Shown here piece after piece: positions 1-8,206 of a stretch of DNA of 64,000 nt. Origin of the DNA: Natrinema marinum (GTDB lineage: Archaea > Halobacteriota > Halobacteria > Halobacteriales > Natrialbaceae); contig NZ_CP100763.1 in assembly GCF_024296685.1 (NCBI RefSeq), positions 3,534,001-3,598,000 on the forward strand, read 5' to 3'. The stretch's first letter is position 1. Each line of letters starts with the position of its first letter. Under the pieces are notes generated by a model. It was given only the letters and a program-made list of their open reading frames with translations. It was not told where the DNA came from and ran no database searches. The position numbers were made by a program, and so were the translations under genes.

Positions 1-492
1 CCGACTGTCGTCCTCGCCGGCCTCGAGATCCTGTCGCGCGTACGCTCGCGCCCGTCCGACCGGTTCCTCGTCGTAGCCGAACTCCTCGGCGAGGACGACC
101 GCCGCGATCGCGGTCGGCTCGAATCCGATGTCCGCGAGCGTTGGCGTCGTCCCCTCGTGTTCGATTTCCTCCGCTTGCCGCCGCTCGACGACTTCGGGAT
201 CGGCCGCGAGCCGGGCGAGAAACGAGCGGATCGGCTCGAGTCGAAGGTCGCGATAGTCGGCGGGCAGTCCCGCAAGGTACTCGCCGGCGCTCTCGGCGAG
301 CCCGACGGCCCCCTCCCAGTTGCGCTCGCGGGCGTGGTAGACCGCGGCGCTGTACTGGATGAGGCCGTGGAGCAGCAACTCGTCGTCGCTGTCGGCCGCG
401 AGCTCGAGCCAGCGGTCCTCCCAAGCGTCGTGGGCGGCGTGGTAATGGCCGTCGTTGAAGACGGCCGCACCCGCCCGGAGCCGATCGCGCAT
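1..492 (-). CDS. DUF309 family protein (3' end outside window)
   Basis: The frame opens at an ATG (complement of 490-492) and runs without a stop to base 1, giving 164 codons with the C-terminus missing. Residues 11-28 carry an FNDGHYHAAHDAWEDRW motif, matching the DUF309 signature (an F-N-x-G start, then a histidine/glutamate pair near a W). A second conserved helix follows (HGLIQYSAAVYHARERNW). DUF309 proteins are small, helical and presumably metal-binding, with no settled function. I infer only a cytosolic conserved protein. Codon use and GC match the core genome. The gene lies downstream of the aminopeptidase on the same strand, with about 340 bp between them. Confidence 0.8.
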   Translation of the reverse strand, partial: MRDRLRAGAAVFNDGHYHAAHDAWEDRWLELAADSDDELLLHGLIQYSAAVYHARERNWEGAVGLAESAGEYLAGLPADYRDLRLEPIRSFLARLAADPEVVERRQAEEIEHEGTTPTLADIGFEPTAIAAVVLAEEFGYDEEPVGRARAYARQDLEAGEDDSR

Positions 493-834
493 AGCCGTCG
501 TTGGGGCTCGAGACTCGAGAGCGTGACGAAAACGGTGACCGCCGGATACTCCGCCGGGCGCGGCGACGGGGTCGCTCCGGGAGTAAGCGACGCCGTCCCG
601 GACGCCCGACGACGGAGAGACCGCCTCCGGCGAGGCGGGGCAGACAACTATGGATGGGCCGTTCGGGGACACGAAACCCCGATACCGGTTATTGGCCGCC
701 ACCGGTGAGGCGGTACTCGACGTGAGGCGACGCGTACGTATTAGTATGGAGTAATTTCCGCGTTCTGGGCGCGGGCGTCCGCGGCCGTAATCGGTGCCTA
801 CGGATCGGTCGCTCCCACTGATGTGGCGGCTGGA
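493..834. other. Intergenic, no convincing gene
   Basis: This 342-bp gap separates two minus-strand genes and should contain the promoter of the DUF309 gene. A 34-codon open frame on the plus strand from about 651 has no family features and I do not call it. An AT-rich patch near 735-755 (ttagtatggagtaattt) stands out, but it is too far from either start to be a clear promoter. Confidence 0.5.
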
Positions 835-1932
835 CTATCCGCCGAAGCCGTCTTCGAACCAGAACGTGCCGTCGCGCTGGACGACTTCGCCGTCGACCTC
901 GAGGCGAGAGTCTTCGCTCACGTCGGTGATGAGGTCGACGTGGACGGCCGACTCGTTGCCCGTCTCGCCGTCGGGCAGACAGGCGTCGTAGGCCCGGCCG
1001 AGCGCGAGGTGGACGGTGTCGCCCATCTTCTCGTCGAAGAGGATGTTATCCGTGTAGCGATCGATGCCGCGGTTCATCCCGATCCCGAGTTCGCCCAGTC
1101 GGCGCGCGCCGTCGTCGGTTTCGAGTACGTCCTCGAGCACGTCTGCGCCCTGGTCGGCGTCGAAATCGACGACCTCACCGCCCTCGAACTCGAGGCGGAC
1201 GTTGCGGATGGACTCTCCCCGGATCGTCATCGGCACGTCGAAGGTCACCTCACCCTCGGTCGCGTACGGCGCGGTGAAGACCTCGCCGCTAGGCAGGTTG
1301 TGCGAATCGTAGGCGACCGAGGCGGCGCTGTTGACCGCCGTGCGGCCGTCGATCTGCATCGTAAGGTCGGTCCCTTCCGAGACGAGTCGAACCTCGTCGC
1401 CGTCGTCGAGCAGATCCTTCACTTGAGCCATCTCCTCGGCCAGCGACTCCCAGTCCCGCAGGATCGCCTCGTAGGCGAAGTCCTGATACTCCTCGTAGGC
1501 CATGTTCGCCTGCTGGGCGAGCGACCGCGTCGGGTGGACCGTCGAGACCCAGCACGTTCCCAGCCGCAGTTCCCGGAGTTCGCTCCTGGCAGTATTGTAC
1601 GCTCGTCGCTGCTCGCCGGGCACGTCGGCCGTCGCGCTCGTGTTCCGACCACCGCCCAGCGAGAGGTAGACGTCTGCGTTCTCGAGCAGCGCGCGCTCGT
1701 GGGCCGGGTCGTCGTCGAAGTCGCCGTCGTGAGCCCGGAGATACGCCCGCGTGATCTCGCCCGAACTGTAGGTCGCGAGCAGGTTCGCGCCTCGCTCGCC
1801 GAGTTTCTCTGCGACTGCAACCGCCAGCTCGTGGGCGTCCGGCCCGACCGAGACGACGACGTCGTCGCCCGCGTCGACGCGAGCGCTCCAGTCGACCAGT
1901 ACGTCGGCGTGTTCGCGTACGCGTTCGTCCAT
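835..1932 (-). CDS. M29-family aminopeptidase
   Basis: The product is 365 aa from the ATG at 1932 (MDERVREHADVLVDWSARV). The open frame extends further upstream, but that extension is arginine-rich and unlike the acidic protein, so the later start is chosen. The sequence follows the thermophilic (M29) metallo-aminopeptidase family: an N-terminal Rossmann-like half (DDVVVSVGPDAHELAVAVAEKLG), then the metal-site half with EGTDLTMQIDGR, YATEGEVTFDVP and ELGIGMN, and a late LALGRAYDACLP...VHVDLITDV segment with likely metal ligands. Family members remove N-terminal residues from peptides using Co/Zn/Mn ions. I infer a cytosolic role in peptide turnover. It appears to be monocistronic. Confidence 0.88.
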   Translation of the reverse strand: MDERVREHADVLVDWSARVDAGDDVVVSVGPDAHELAVAVAEKLGERGANLLATYSSGEITRAYLRAHDGDFDDDPAHERALLENADVYLSLGGGRNTSATADVPGEQRRAYNTARSELRELRLGTCWVSTVHPTRSLAQQANMAYEEYQDFAYEAILRDWESLAEEMAQVKDLLDDGDEVRLVSEGTDLTMQIDGRTAVNSAASVAYDSHNLPSGEVFTAPYATEGEVTFDVPMTIRGESIRNVRLEFEGGEVVDFDADQGADVLEDVLETDDGARRLGELGIGMNRGIDRYTDNILFDEKMGDTVHLALGRAYDACLPDGETGNESAVHVDLITDVSEDSRLEVDGEVVQRDGTFWFEDGFGG

Positions 1933-2428
1933 ACGCGTTCCTCTCGAGCGGGCCACTAAACGCTCCCCGTTTCCCGGGCGGCAACCGCTCGCGGCCGCTG
2001 TCGACCGCGATCGAACCGAAATCTGGCCGCGTGAGCGAACGAGCGCGACGACGAACGCGACCGCGACGAAGAAGCCGACCAGGGTCACTGTGCGACCGTC
2101 GGCACCGAGACGGGACCGCTGGCTCGGGCGATTCTGGACGGACGGTCGGTTCGACTCGAGACGAGGGCAACGACACCGGACCGCCCTCGCCCATTTCTAT
2201 TCACGAGACCGAACTGCACTCGAGACCGGAACGGCCCTGATGCCCTCGCGACGGGGGTAATAAGGGGTATCTCTCCCGACGGACATCTCCGAGAAGTAGA
2301 ACGTCCGACATGGTCGAACAAACCCTATTCACCCGTTGATTGTCGGATTTCGCCCGTGACTTATTTTGTTTCGACATACGAGCTATAACAGAACTGTTAT
2401 ACGTGTCGGCGGTCTCGTCTGAATTGCA
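1933..2428. other. Intergenic between aminopeptidase and cspA
   Basis: About 500 bp with no convincing protein gene. The left part is GC-rich. From about 2270 the composition turns AT-rich, marking entry into the accessory stretch. The right edge holds an AT-rich promoter-like patch (ttattttg at 2361-2368) and an inverted repeat just ahead of cspA. Confidence 0.5.
2385..2400 (+). promoter_or_regulatory. Inverted repeat in the cspA leader
   Basis: ATAACAG-AA-CTGTTAT is a perfect 7-bp inverted repeat with a 2-nt centre, ending 28 bp before the cspA ATG. An AT-rich TATA-like patch lies about 20 bp further upstream, so the repeat would sit at the start site or in a short 5' leader. It could be an operator or, with so short a loop, a DNA palindrome rather than an RNA hairpin. 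Which protein binds is unknown. Confidence 0.4.
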
Positions 2429-2623
2429 ATGGCGAAAGGAAACGTTGATTTCTTCAACGACACTGGCGGCTACGGTTTCATTTCGACGGACGACGCGGAC
2501 GATGACGTATTCTTCCACATGGAAGACGTTGGCGGTCCGGACCTCGAAGAAGGCACAGACATCGAATTCGATATCGAACAGGCCCCCAAGGGCCCCCGCG
2601 CCACCAACGTCACCCGCCTGTAA
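2429..2623 (+). CDS. cspA: Cold-shock domain protein (CspA family)
   Basis: This 64-aa single cold-shock domain has the RNP1-like motif GGYGFIST (residues 13-20) and the RNP2-like motif DDVFFHME (25-32). The length is normal for the family. CspA proteins bind single-stranded RNA and DNA and act as RNA chaperones in the cytosol. It starts with ATG directly after an inverted repeat and shows no strong Shine-Dalgarno. A T-run follows the stop (2631-2635). It is highly acidic, as expected for a haloarchaeal copy. Haloarchaea usually carry several such genes. Confidence 0.95.
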   Translation: MAKGNVDFFNDTGGYGFISTDDADDDVFFHMEDVGGPDLEEGTDIEFDIEQAPKGPRATNVTRL

Positions 2624-2686
2624 GACGGCTTTTTACGTTCGGTAACGGGTTTCACATTCGATTATCATTCTTCGGACGCTACGTCA

Positions 2687-2710
2687 CGAGCGACGGCCAG
2701 CCGTCGCTCG
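2687..2710. terminator. Perfect hairpin downstream of cspA
   Basis: CGAGCGACGG-CCAG-CCGTCGCTCG is a perfect 10-bp stem with a 4-nt centre that is itself partly self-complementary. It lies about 60 bp after the cspA stop and 240 bp before the PadR gene. It may be a transcript-end structure or a protein-bound palindrome. Haloarchaeal termination relies mainly on T-runs, so the terminator label is tentative. Confidence 0.35.
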
Positions 2711-2948
2711 AACCCGAAGGGCGGGCCGTCCTCTGAGCAGATTCGTATCATCAATGCAATAGCTACCGACTTGTCACGAAAATCCGGGTCAATAGGGGCT
2801 GAGGCGGCGGATGTAATCTCTGCTTACTACATGAAACCGGAGACAGCGGCGTTGATGGCTCAGTTAGTACGACTGAACGTACGAGAAACGGTTGATACGA
2901 AATCGATAACAAATAGTCGTGTTCCCGTTCGTCCGCCTGAATACAACA
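2711..2948. other. Upstream region of the PadR gene
   Basis: AT-richer DNA between the hairpin and the PadR start. A plus-strand frame runs through 2771-3106 but overlaps the PadR gene out of frame and shows no family features. A short inverted repeat, GTACG-ACTGAA-CGTAC (2867-2882), lies about 67 bp ahead of the PadR start and could be its operator. Confidence 0.35.
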
Positions 2949-3224
2949 ATGGACGATCTGACAGGGTTTCAACGAGACCTTCTGTACGTGATCGCAGGGG
3001 CCGATCAGCCGTCCGGCCAGGACGTCAAAGACGAGGTCGAGACGTATTACGACAGCGAGATCAATCACGGCCGATTGTACCCCAATCTCGACACCCTCGT
3101 CAATAAGGAACTCGTCGAAAAAGGGGAACTCGATCGCCGAACCAACTATTACGAGATCAGCGACAGCGGCCGACAGGCCATCGACGAACGACGGCAGTGG
3201 GAACAACAGTACATCGACGAGTAA
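2949..3224 (+). CDS. PadR-family transcriptional regulator
   Basis: A 91-aa winged-helix protein from the ATG at 2949 (MDDLTGFQRDLLYVIAG); an in-frame start 30 bp upstream adds residues outside the fold. The sequence contains the PadR core: helix 1 FQRDLLYVIAG, the SGQDVKDEVE segment, recognition helix GRLYPNLDTLVNKELVEK and wing RRTNYYEISDSGRQAI. PadR proteins are dimeric repressors, and many haloarchaeal ones lack a long effector domain, as here. Its target is unknown; autoregulation is typical. It stands alone in the accessory stretch. Confidence 0.9.
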   Translation: MDDLTGFQRDLLYVIAGADQPSGQDVKDEVETYYDSEINHGRLYPNLDTLVNKELVEKGELDRRTNYYEISDSGRQAIDERRQWEQQYIDE

Positions 3225-3942
3225 CGCATCGGCCCCTGTACCTGTCCGTCGGCGTCCCCTGCCAGCCCCTGCGAACGGCCGACCGAGGCAGTCCCGTCTC
3301 CGGGCGAAACGCCGGCCCTCCCAGAGACGCAACCGTCGACCATCCCACTCTCGTCGAACCGATACCGACACGTGGCCCGTTTCTCGAGACGCGTCAGCCC
3401 CTCCGGCCGCTCGAGCGATCTCCCACTACTCCGATGGCACGGTGGCGGTGATCACCGCGGGACGGAGCAGGCGACGATCTCGTTCGATAAGATCTTTTGA
3501 CAGAATGGTGGTGGGTGGTCTCCGGATGGGGAAGGGGAATGCCGGAGGCAACATGTTATTATTAGATATATCCATTAGTTGTTTCGGGTAATGTTTGTTG
3601 GGCAACAAGGTTATTTCAGCACCGTCCAAAGAGAGTGATGGCGGGGCGTAGATTCGACTCGATAGAATCCTTCCGACCCGAGACATACGGAACCCCGCCA
3701 CCCTGGGATCGTTCCAACGAGAAGCCAATCGCCATATTGTCACCCGATCCCAGAACCCATTGACACATCACTAATGGGGGCTCAACGCTGGCCTCTGGCC
3801 GGCGTTTCTCGAAATTAGCATTCAAGAGAAAAGTCGGATCTGAACCCCCCTAATTTCTCGACTTCGTAATACTAAGTACAGGGCGTTCACTTTGAAAATG
3901 TTCATCCGAAATACATATCTGAGATAGGTTATTAGTCAGTTT
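3225..3942. other. Gene-poor region with a decayed repeat copy
   Basis: About 720 bp without a supported gene. The first 200 bp are GC-rich and unremarkable. From 3540 the DNA is AT-rich and contains copy 1 of a diverged ~300-bp duplication. The last 80 bp should carry the promoter of the lipoprotein gene at 3943. Confidence 0.6.
3549..3860 (-). repeat. Copy 1 of a diverged ~300-bp duplicated element
   Basis: Matches 5087-5447 in the same orientation over much of its length. Shared landmarks in order are ATTAGTT-TTTCGGG, CCGAGACATAC, GATCGTTCCAACG, CCAATCGCCATATTGTCA (AATAGCCATATTGTCA in copy 2), CCATTGACACATCACT, CCGGCGTTT-CTCGAAA and ATTTCTCG. Read on the minus strand it resembles a decayed small gene: the frame encoding a conserved W-N-D segment is broken relative to copy 2. 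I see no terminal inverted repeats or transposase, so I call it a degenerate duplicated gene rather than an insertion sequence. Confidence 0.6.
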
Positions 3943-4398
3943 ATGAAGCGACGTTCAGTCCTTGCTGCCTTCTCTGGTTGTGCTCTCCTGTCGTTGTCTG
4001 GTTGTATTGCTGAACCTGGTACGAATGGTGGGTTGTTAGAAATTCTTGAAACACAGAAGCCTTCCGGGGCAACAGTTACGCCAGCAAGCGATGAGCGGAT
4101 CCACTCTGTAGAATCAATCCAAACCGCACTTGACCGGGCAACTGCGAACGGAACTGCCGATCTACGGTTGAGTCAATCTGAGTTTGATACTACCGCGACT
4201 GCTCTCACCCCGTTGCCATGGTATGAACGGGAAGAGGACTCCCCCTCTGGCATATATATTCGTCACGAAGAGGAAATCTTCGTCGTATCACTATGGCCCT
4301 ACTGTACCGACTCCATCCTTGGAAGTGCGGAAAGCGAGCGTGGTGTCTATGGTCGTGGTGGTTGTCTGGACCCAGAGGACCGTCCAGGAAATCCTTGA
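3943..4398 (+). CDS. Hypothetical lipoprotein
   Basis: A 151-aa protein beginning MKRRSVLAAFSGCALLSLSGC, with a twin-arginine-like start and a lipobox (LSGC, Cys21), so a lipid-anchored exported protein is likely. The mature part is polar with no recognised domain. A short hydrophobic stretch (EEIFVVSLWPY) and two late cysteines (YCTDS, GGCLD) are visible. Codon use is less GC-biased than in the core genome, consistent with an accessory gene. The start is preceded by AT-rich DNA. Function is unknown. Confidence 0.65.
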   Translation: MKRRSVLAAFSGCALLSLSGCIAEPGTNGGLLEILETQKPSGATVTPASDERIHSVESIQTALDRATANGTADLRLSQSEFDTTATALTPLPWYEREEDSPSGIYIRHEEEIFVVSLWPYCTDSILGSAESERGVYGRGGCLDPEDRPGNP

Positions 4399-4487
4399 TC
4401 AATACGCAGAGCTACCAAATGGCCATTTCACTCACAAGAATGTAAAAGAAACGCTATAGTCAATCAGTAGTGATATCGATCTCGTCA

Positions 4488-4820
4488 TCAACATCGAACG
4501 TCACTGCTCGAGTCGAGAGCGTCTCGGCGATCACCCGAGTCTTGGGCGAGTCCGTGGAGTACCTCTGTTTTCGAAGAGCCGGACATACAGTTCCAGTACG
4601 CCCGTCGCACCCCGAACGATTCCTCTCGAAGCTTCCGGACGACGTACTTCGCCAGGGTCGTTTTCCCTGACCCTGATGGGCCAAAGATCAGACTGTGTTC
4701 TCCCCCGACTCCCTGCGTCAGCGGTTCTAGCGCTGTGGCGAGTTGGCTGATTTGCCCATCTCTGTGCTCGAGGTCCTGGGGGACATAGGTGGTCTCAAGG
4801 GCCCGAGCGTTAGTTATCAT
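4488..4820 (-). pseudogene. Truncated Orc1/Cdc6 replication initiator
   Basis: The first ~95 codons match the N-terminus of haloarchaeal Orc1/Cdc6: YVPQDLEHRD, then the Walker A motif GPSGSGKTTLAKYVV, then AYWNCMSGSSKTEVLHGLAQ. A normal protein is about 400 aa. Here the frame changes character after AQDSG and stops at 110 aa, so Walker B, sensor 1, the lid and the winged helix are missing. After the breakpoint another frame (RVIAETLSTRAVTFDVDDE) looks more protein-like and stops at 4460, suggesting a deletion joining two unrelated ends. It cannot act as an initiator. It is probably left over from an integrated plasmid or secondary replicon. Confidence 0.8.
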
Positions 4821-5463
4821 ATTGTCATTTTTCTATTCATATCTCATAGATATATCTTCTTATATTGGAGTAGTGGCGGAAAGATAACAGAATCTTGCGG
4901 GTCGAACCTATGACAGATCCCGACAGTAGGTTCACTTCTACATCTGCGTGCCTCTCCACGGGACTTGAGTTGATAGCCTGTCTCTGCGGTTTCATCTCCT
5001 ATTACCTCTTGACAGTGATAGGCCTGAAGCGAAGGTGAAGGGGGACAAGAGGGGGGAAAGGATCTCGCCTCTGGATAGGGCAGAGAGGCAATCTATAATT
5101 ATCAGAAATAGCTATTAGTTCTTTCGGGGCACATAGTTGGCCATCACGCTTATTGAACCATCACGGAAACGGCTACTTGGCGAGGGGAAAGGATCTGGTC
5201 GGAGACCCACTACCTACTGATCCGCTCCGAGACATACCTCGCCGCTTTCGAGATCGTTCCAACGCAGGTCAATAGCCATATTGTCATACTCGATCTCGGT
5301 CCCACCCCAATTGACACACCACTTGAGGGATGGGAGGTGAACGCCGGCCCCTGTCGGCGTTTTCTCGAAAAAGTAGATCCGTTGAACGCCATCGAATACC
5401 CGATTTCAATCGATCCAGAGCTATCCGCTTGATTTCTCGTCCACGCTGAGTGGCCACTAACCG
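4821..5463. other. Intergenic region with the second repeat copy
   Basis: About 640 bp of AT-rich DNA between the truncated cdc6 and the first histidine kinase. It holds short G-runs (GGGGGACAAGAGGGGGGAAAGG near 5040-5061), which recall origin boxes, but I cannot recognise a complete origin recognition box. Copy 2 of the duplicated element fills 5087-5447. Confidence 0.5.
5087..5447 (-). repeat. Copy 2 of the diverged duplicated element
   Basis: This partner of 3549-3860 keeps a longer minus-strand frame, from about 5404 down to a TAG at 5214-5216. It reads ...RIYFFEKTPTGAGVHLP, then KWCVNWGGTEIEYDNMAIDL and RWNDLESGEV. The frame lacks a convincing start codon because an upstream TGA closes it, so it is most likely a pseudogene remnant. 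In copy 1 the same W-N-D stretch appears in a different frame, so the copies have accumulated different indels. Confidence 0.55.
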
Positions 5464-6456
5464 TTATACACTTCCTCGAAACTCGAAGCGAGCACCACCC
5501 TCAGCACTTTTTGCGAGAGAAACCTCGAGATCGTGTTCGGCAGCTATTCGGCTAATAATCGTCAAGCCGACACCGTTTCCACCATAGCCCGTCGTGAATC
5601 CATGCTCAAACACCCGATCTCGATCCTCCTGTGAGATCCCTTTCCCTGTATCTTCAACGTAGAAGCCGTCGTCTACAGAGCCGACTCTAACAGTCACGTC
5701 CTCTCCACCATGGCCAACGGCGTTTCTGGACAGATTCTCGAAGAGCGCCTGTAACTGACTCCGATCACCAACGATTGTGCAGTCCTGTGTTTCGAGGGAC
5801 GCGGATCGTGTATCGATCAACTCCCAAGCGTTCCGAGCGACTTCCGCCAGCGAGATTTGCTCGTGCTCGTGAGACGAAATACTGGGCCGGGCGAGTGTCG
5901 TAAGATCCATAATTAGGTCATCAACTCGCTCTAACGCATCCTCAACTCCATCGAGGCACGCCTTATCACCGGTTTCGCGATACTGTTCGAGCTCTCCAAG
6001 CGCGACCGAGAGCGGAGTTCGAAGATCGTGGGAGAGCATGCTTGCGAACTGATCTAAGCGTTTATTCTGACGTTCGAGTTCTTCCGAGGTCTGGCGAACC
6101 TCAGTCACCTCTTGGGTCACAAGTACCCCGTACGGATTCGCGTCAATTCGTGCTGGTCTCGTCTCAATATGGTGGACTCTACCGTCGTATTCGATATCGA
6201 ACGATCGAGACTCCCCATCGATTGTCGCGTTGAGTCTCGGCTCGAGCTCGATCGCAGTTTCTTCAGGAAAGAGCTCATAGAGTTGTTTGTCGACCATATC
6301 CCTCGCCTTTCGATCTGAAAACGGGAGAGACTCAGGACCAACGATACGATAGTAGAGGTCAGCGTCGAATAACACCAATACTCCATTCGGAAAATTATCG
6401 ATCAACACTTGGCGACCATCTGGTGGTGGGTGTGTGCTTTCCATATGTAGCGTCAA
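5464..6456 (-). CDS. PAS-domain sensor histidine kinase
   Basis: A 330-aa soluble kinase. An N-terminal PAS domain (about 15-120) is followed by a HisKA helix with the H-box SMLSHDLRTPLS (phosphoacceptor His143). The HATPase_c domain has N-box ENLSRNAVGHGG, G1 VEDTGKGIS and G2 GYGGNGVGLTI. No membrane segment is seen. It would autophosphorylate in response to a cytosolic ligand or redox cue. No receiver-domain partner is nearby. It is transcribed divergently from a second kinase 139 bp away, so the two probably share a control region. The start at 6456 is preferred, but Met5 (6444) is possible. Confidence 0.9.
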   Translation of the reverse strand: MTLHMESTHPPPDGRQVLIDNFPNGVLVLFDADLYYRIVGPESLPFSDRKARDMVDKQLYELFPEETAIELEPRLNATIDGESRSFDIEYDGRVHHIETRPARIDANPYGVLVTQEVTEVRQTSEELERQNKRLDQFASMLSHDLRTPLSVALGELEQYRETGDKACLDGVEDALERVDDLIMDLTTLARPSISSHEHEQISLAEVARNAWELIDTRSASLETQDCTIVGDRSQLQALFENLSRNAVGHGGEDVTVRVGSVDDGFYVEDTGKGISQEDRDRVFEHGFTTGYGGNGVGLTIISRIAAEHDLEVSLAKSAEGGARFEFRGSV

Positions 6457-6595
6457 TAGTCCTCAGGACGGTTTTTCGTCTGTTAAAGATGGTGGCTCGA
6501 GACATCGGAAAATCTCTCAAATGGCGGGTATTAACCAACAGGCAATTGCTTCCCCTGCTGCGTGATTTTTATAATTGTAATTTCTGGAAATTACT

Positions 6596-7627
6596 ATGGC
6601 CGATACGACTACCACGGGACTGCCACGTATTTTCGATGATCTAAATCTTGGTATCATTTTACACGACCCGAAGACAGGAGATATTCTCGACGTGAATACA
6701 CGTTTAGAAGAGCTATACGGCTATTCTCGTTCAGAACTACGCGAAATGGAAGTGGGGGATTTCACGGCGGCTTCCACTCGGTTCTCACAAGACGAGGCGC
6801 TTCATCGTATTCAGGCAGCGGCCGACGGAGAAGAGCAGGTATTCGAATGGCAGATCGAACGGGCAACTGGTGAACTAGTCTGGATTCGTGTTTGCCTTGA
6901 CCACACTACGATTAATGGGATATCATATATTCTCGCTGAAGTCAGAGATATTACGGAATACAAAGCACGAGAACGCCGTCTTCGCCTCTTGAGCCGAGTC
7001 GTCCGTCACAACCTTCGAAATGAGACTAACGTACTCCTCGGCTACGCTGAGCGCCTCAAAAACGCCATCGAAAGCGAAACGCTCGAGGAAGAGGTCGAGA
7101 CCATCTCGGAGATTGCCACAGAAATTGGAACGTTGAGTGACTCCATTCGGCAGGTCGAAGAGATTGCGGAACCCGACGCGACAGAGCGATCACCTACGGA
7201 TCTCGGAGATATAGTTACGGAAGCCGCCACGGAGATCCGATCCCAGCACCCAGAAGTTGAACTGACCATCGATGTCCGATCAAATACGTTAGTGAATGCC
7301 GATAAAGGTCTCCGCTACGCTGTGAAACACGCGCTCGATAACGCGATCGTCCACAACGACCATGAGACCCCCACCATCACGGCGGTGGTAAAAGAGACGA
7401 CTGATCGAGGAGAGATTCGAGTCATCGATACTGGACCAGCGATTCCGGCCGTTGAGACTGCCGTTCTCAAAGAAGACGTTACAACAAGTACGACATATCA
7501 CGGATCTGGCGTCGGTCTCTGGGTAATGCAGTGGTGTGTCGACGCTCTCGGTGGCGAACTTCTGTTCGAAGAAAACGATCCTCGGGGAAACATCGTCCGA
7601 TTCTTGCTCCCCCAAGTCGACCAGTAA
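6596..7627 (+). CDS. PAS-domain sensor histidine kinase (haloarchaeal type)
   Basis: A 343-aa protein with PAS domain (about 10-125: LGIILHDPKTGDILDVN, EYKARERR exit helix), H-box VVRHNLRNETNVLLGYAE (His138) and HATPase_c with N-box KHALDNAIVHND, VIDTGPAIPA and GSGVGLWVMQW. The RHNLRN-type H-box is typical of a haloarchaeal-expanded kinase group. It has no transmembrane segment and no receiver domain. It is divergent from the kinase at 5464-6456, and both lie in AT-richer DNA. The downstream partner is unknown. Confidence 0.9.
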   Translation: MADTTTTGLPRIFDDLNLGIILHDPKTGDILDVNTRLEELYGYSRSELREMEVGDFTAASTRFSQDEALHRIQAAADGEEQVFEWQIERATGELVWIRVCLDHTTINGISYILAEVRDITEYKARERRLRLLSRVVRHNLRNETNVLLGYAERLKNAIESETLEEEVETISEIATEIGTLSDSIRQVEEIAEPDATERSPTDLGDIVTEAATEIRSQHPEVELTIDVRSNTLVNADKGLRYAVKHALDNAIVHNDHETPTITAVVKETTDRGEIRVIDTGPAIPAVETAVLKEDVTTSTTYHGSGVGLWVMQWCVDALGGELLFEENDPRGNIVRFLLPQVDQ

Positions 7628-7913
7628 AGACGGTCTAAGTAGCAAATACTCTGTCCGACTATTGCTACTTATTCTCGATGGCAGTTCGATCTGTGTTGGC
7701 TTGACCCCACACCCGGGGGTTGCACGTCGACAGAATTCGATCTCCGATTTTGCACATCGAGCCCGAGTCGAGTTATGTAAAATGGACCTCGAGCTGGGCT
7801 GCCCGATGCGCTGATTGTGCTGGCAACAGGCTCCCGTTCGGTTGTTCTTTATATGGGCTCGAGATTGAGTCACCGCAAATCTCTAGGATTCCGAGGGGGT
7901 TGTGCAAATCACG
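7628..7913. other. Intergenic, nothing recognised
   Basis: A 286-bp gap between the kinase stop and the small DNA-binding-like protein. Frames across it are short and lack family features. A GA-rich patch (GAGGGGG, 7893-7899) ahead of 7914 may be the ribosome-binding site of the next gene. Confidence 0.4.
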
Positions 7914-8186
7914 ATGCGAATTCAGAAGACCGAAGCTCGAGAACGGAAGTGGAAGTACCTGAAAGAAGCAACGGGCGAGAATACGGTTTCAGGCGCGCTC
8001 GATGTGGCTGCAGACTACTACCTCAAGATGCGTGGGGACACGACTGCGCAGCCGAACGGGCGGGTGCCCGAACTGATCCGCCGCGCTGACCAGGAAGGAT
8101 CACTAACTGCAGCGGAAATCGCGAAGATTCTGGACAGCAATGAACTATCGATAGAGTACCAATCAACGTGGACCGTTGGTAATTGA
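7914..8186 (+). CDS. Small ribbon-helix-helix-like haloarchaeal protein
   Basis: A 90-aa protein starting MRIQKTEARERKWKYLKEAT. A GTG 12 bp upstream (7902) is also in frame but sits only 2-3 nt after the G-rich patch, so the ATG is preferred. The pattern of a basic N-terminal strand, a helix and GALDVAADYYLKMRG resembles a haloarchaeal family related to ribbon-helix-helix/CopG regulators (I recall it as DUF7386). The C-terminal part (LTAAEIAKIL) looks like a short helix-turn-helix. It is probably a DNA-binding protein or an antitoxin-like factor without a visible toxin partner. Confidence 0.6.
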   Translation: MRIQKTEARERKWKYLKEATGENTVSGALDVAADYYLKMRGDTTAQPNGRVPELIRRADQEGSLTAAEIAKILDSNELSIEYQSTWTVGN

Positions 8187-8206
8187 GAGTAGAAGGGATT
8201 CGCCTT

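Noticed and set aside
4821-5200. A replication origin next to the cdc6 fragment
   Set aside because: G-runs are present, but I could not recognise paired origin boxes in opposite orientation, and the initiator is broken.
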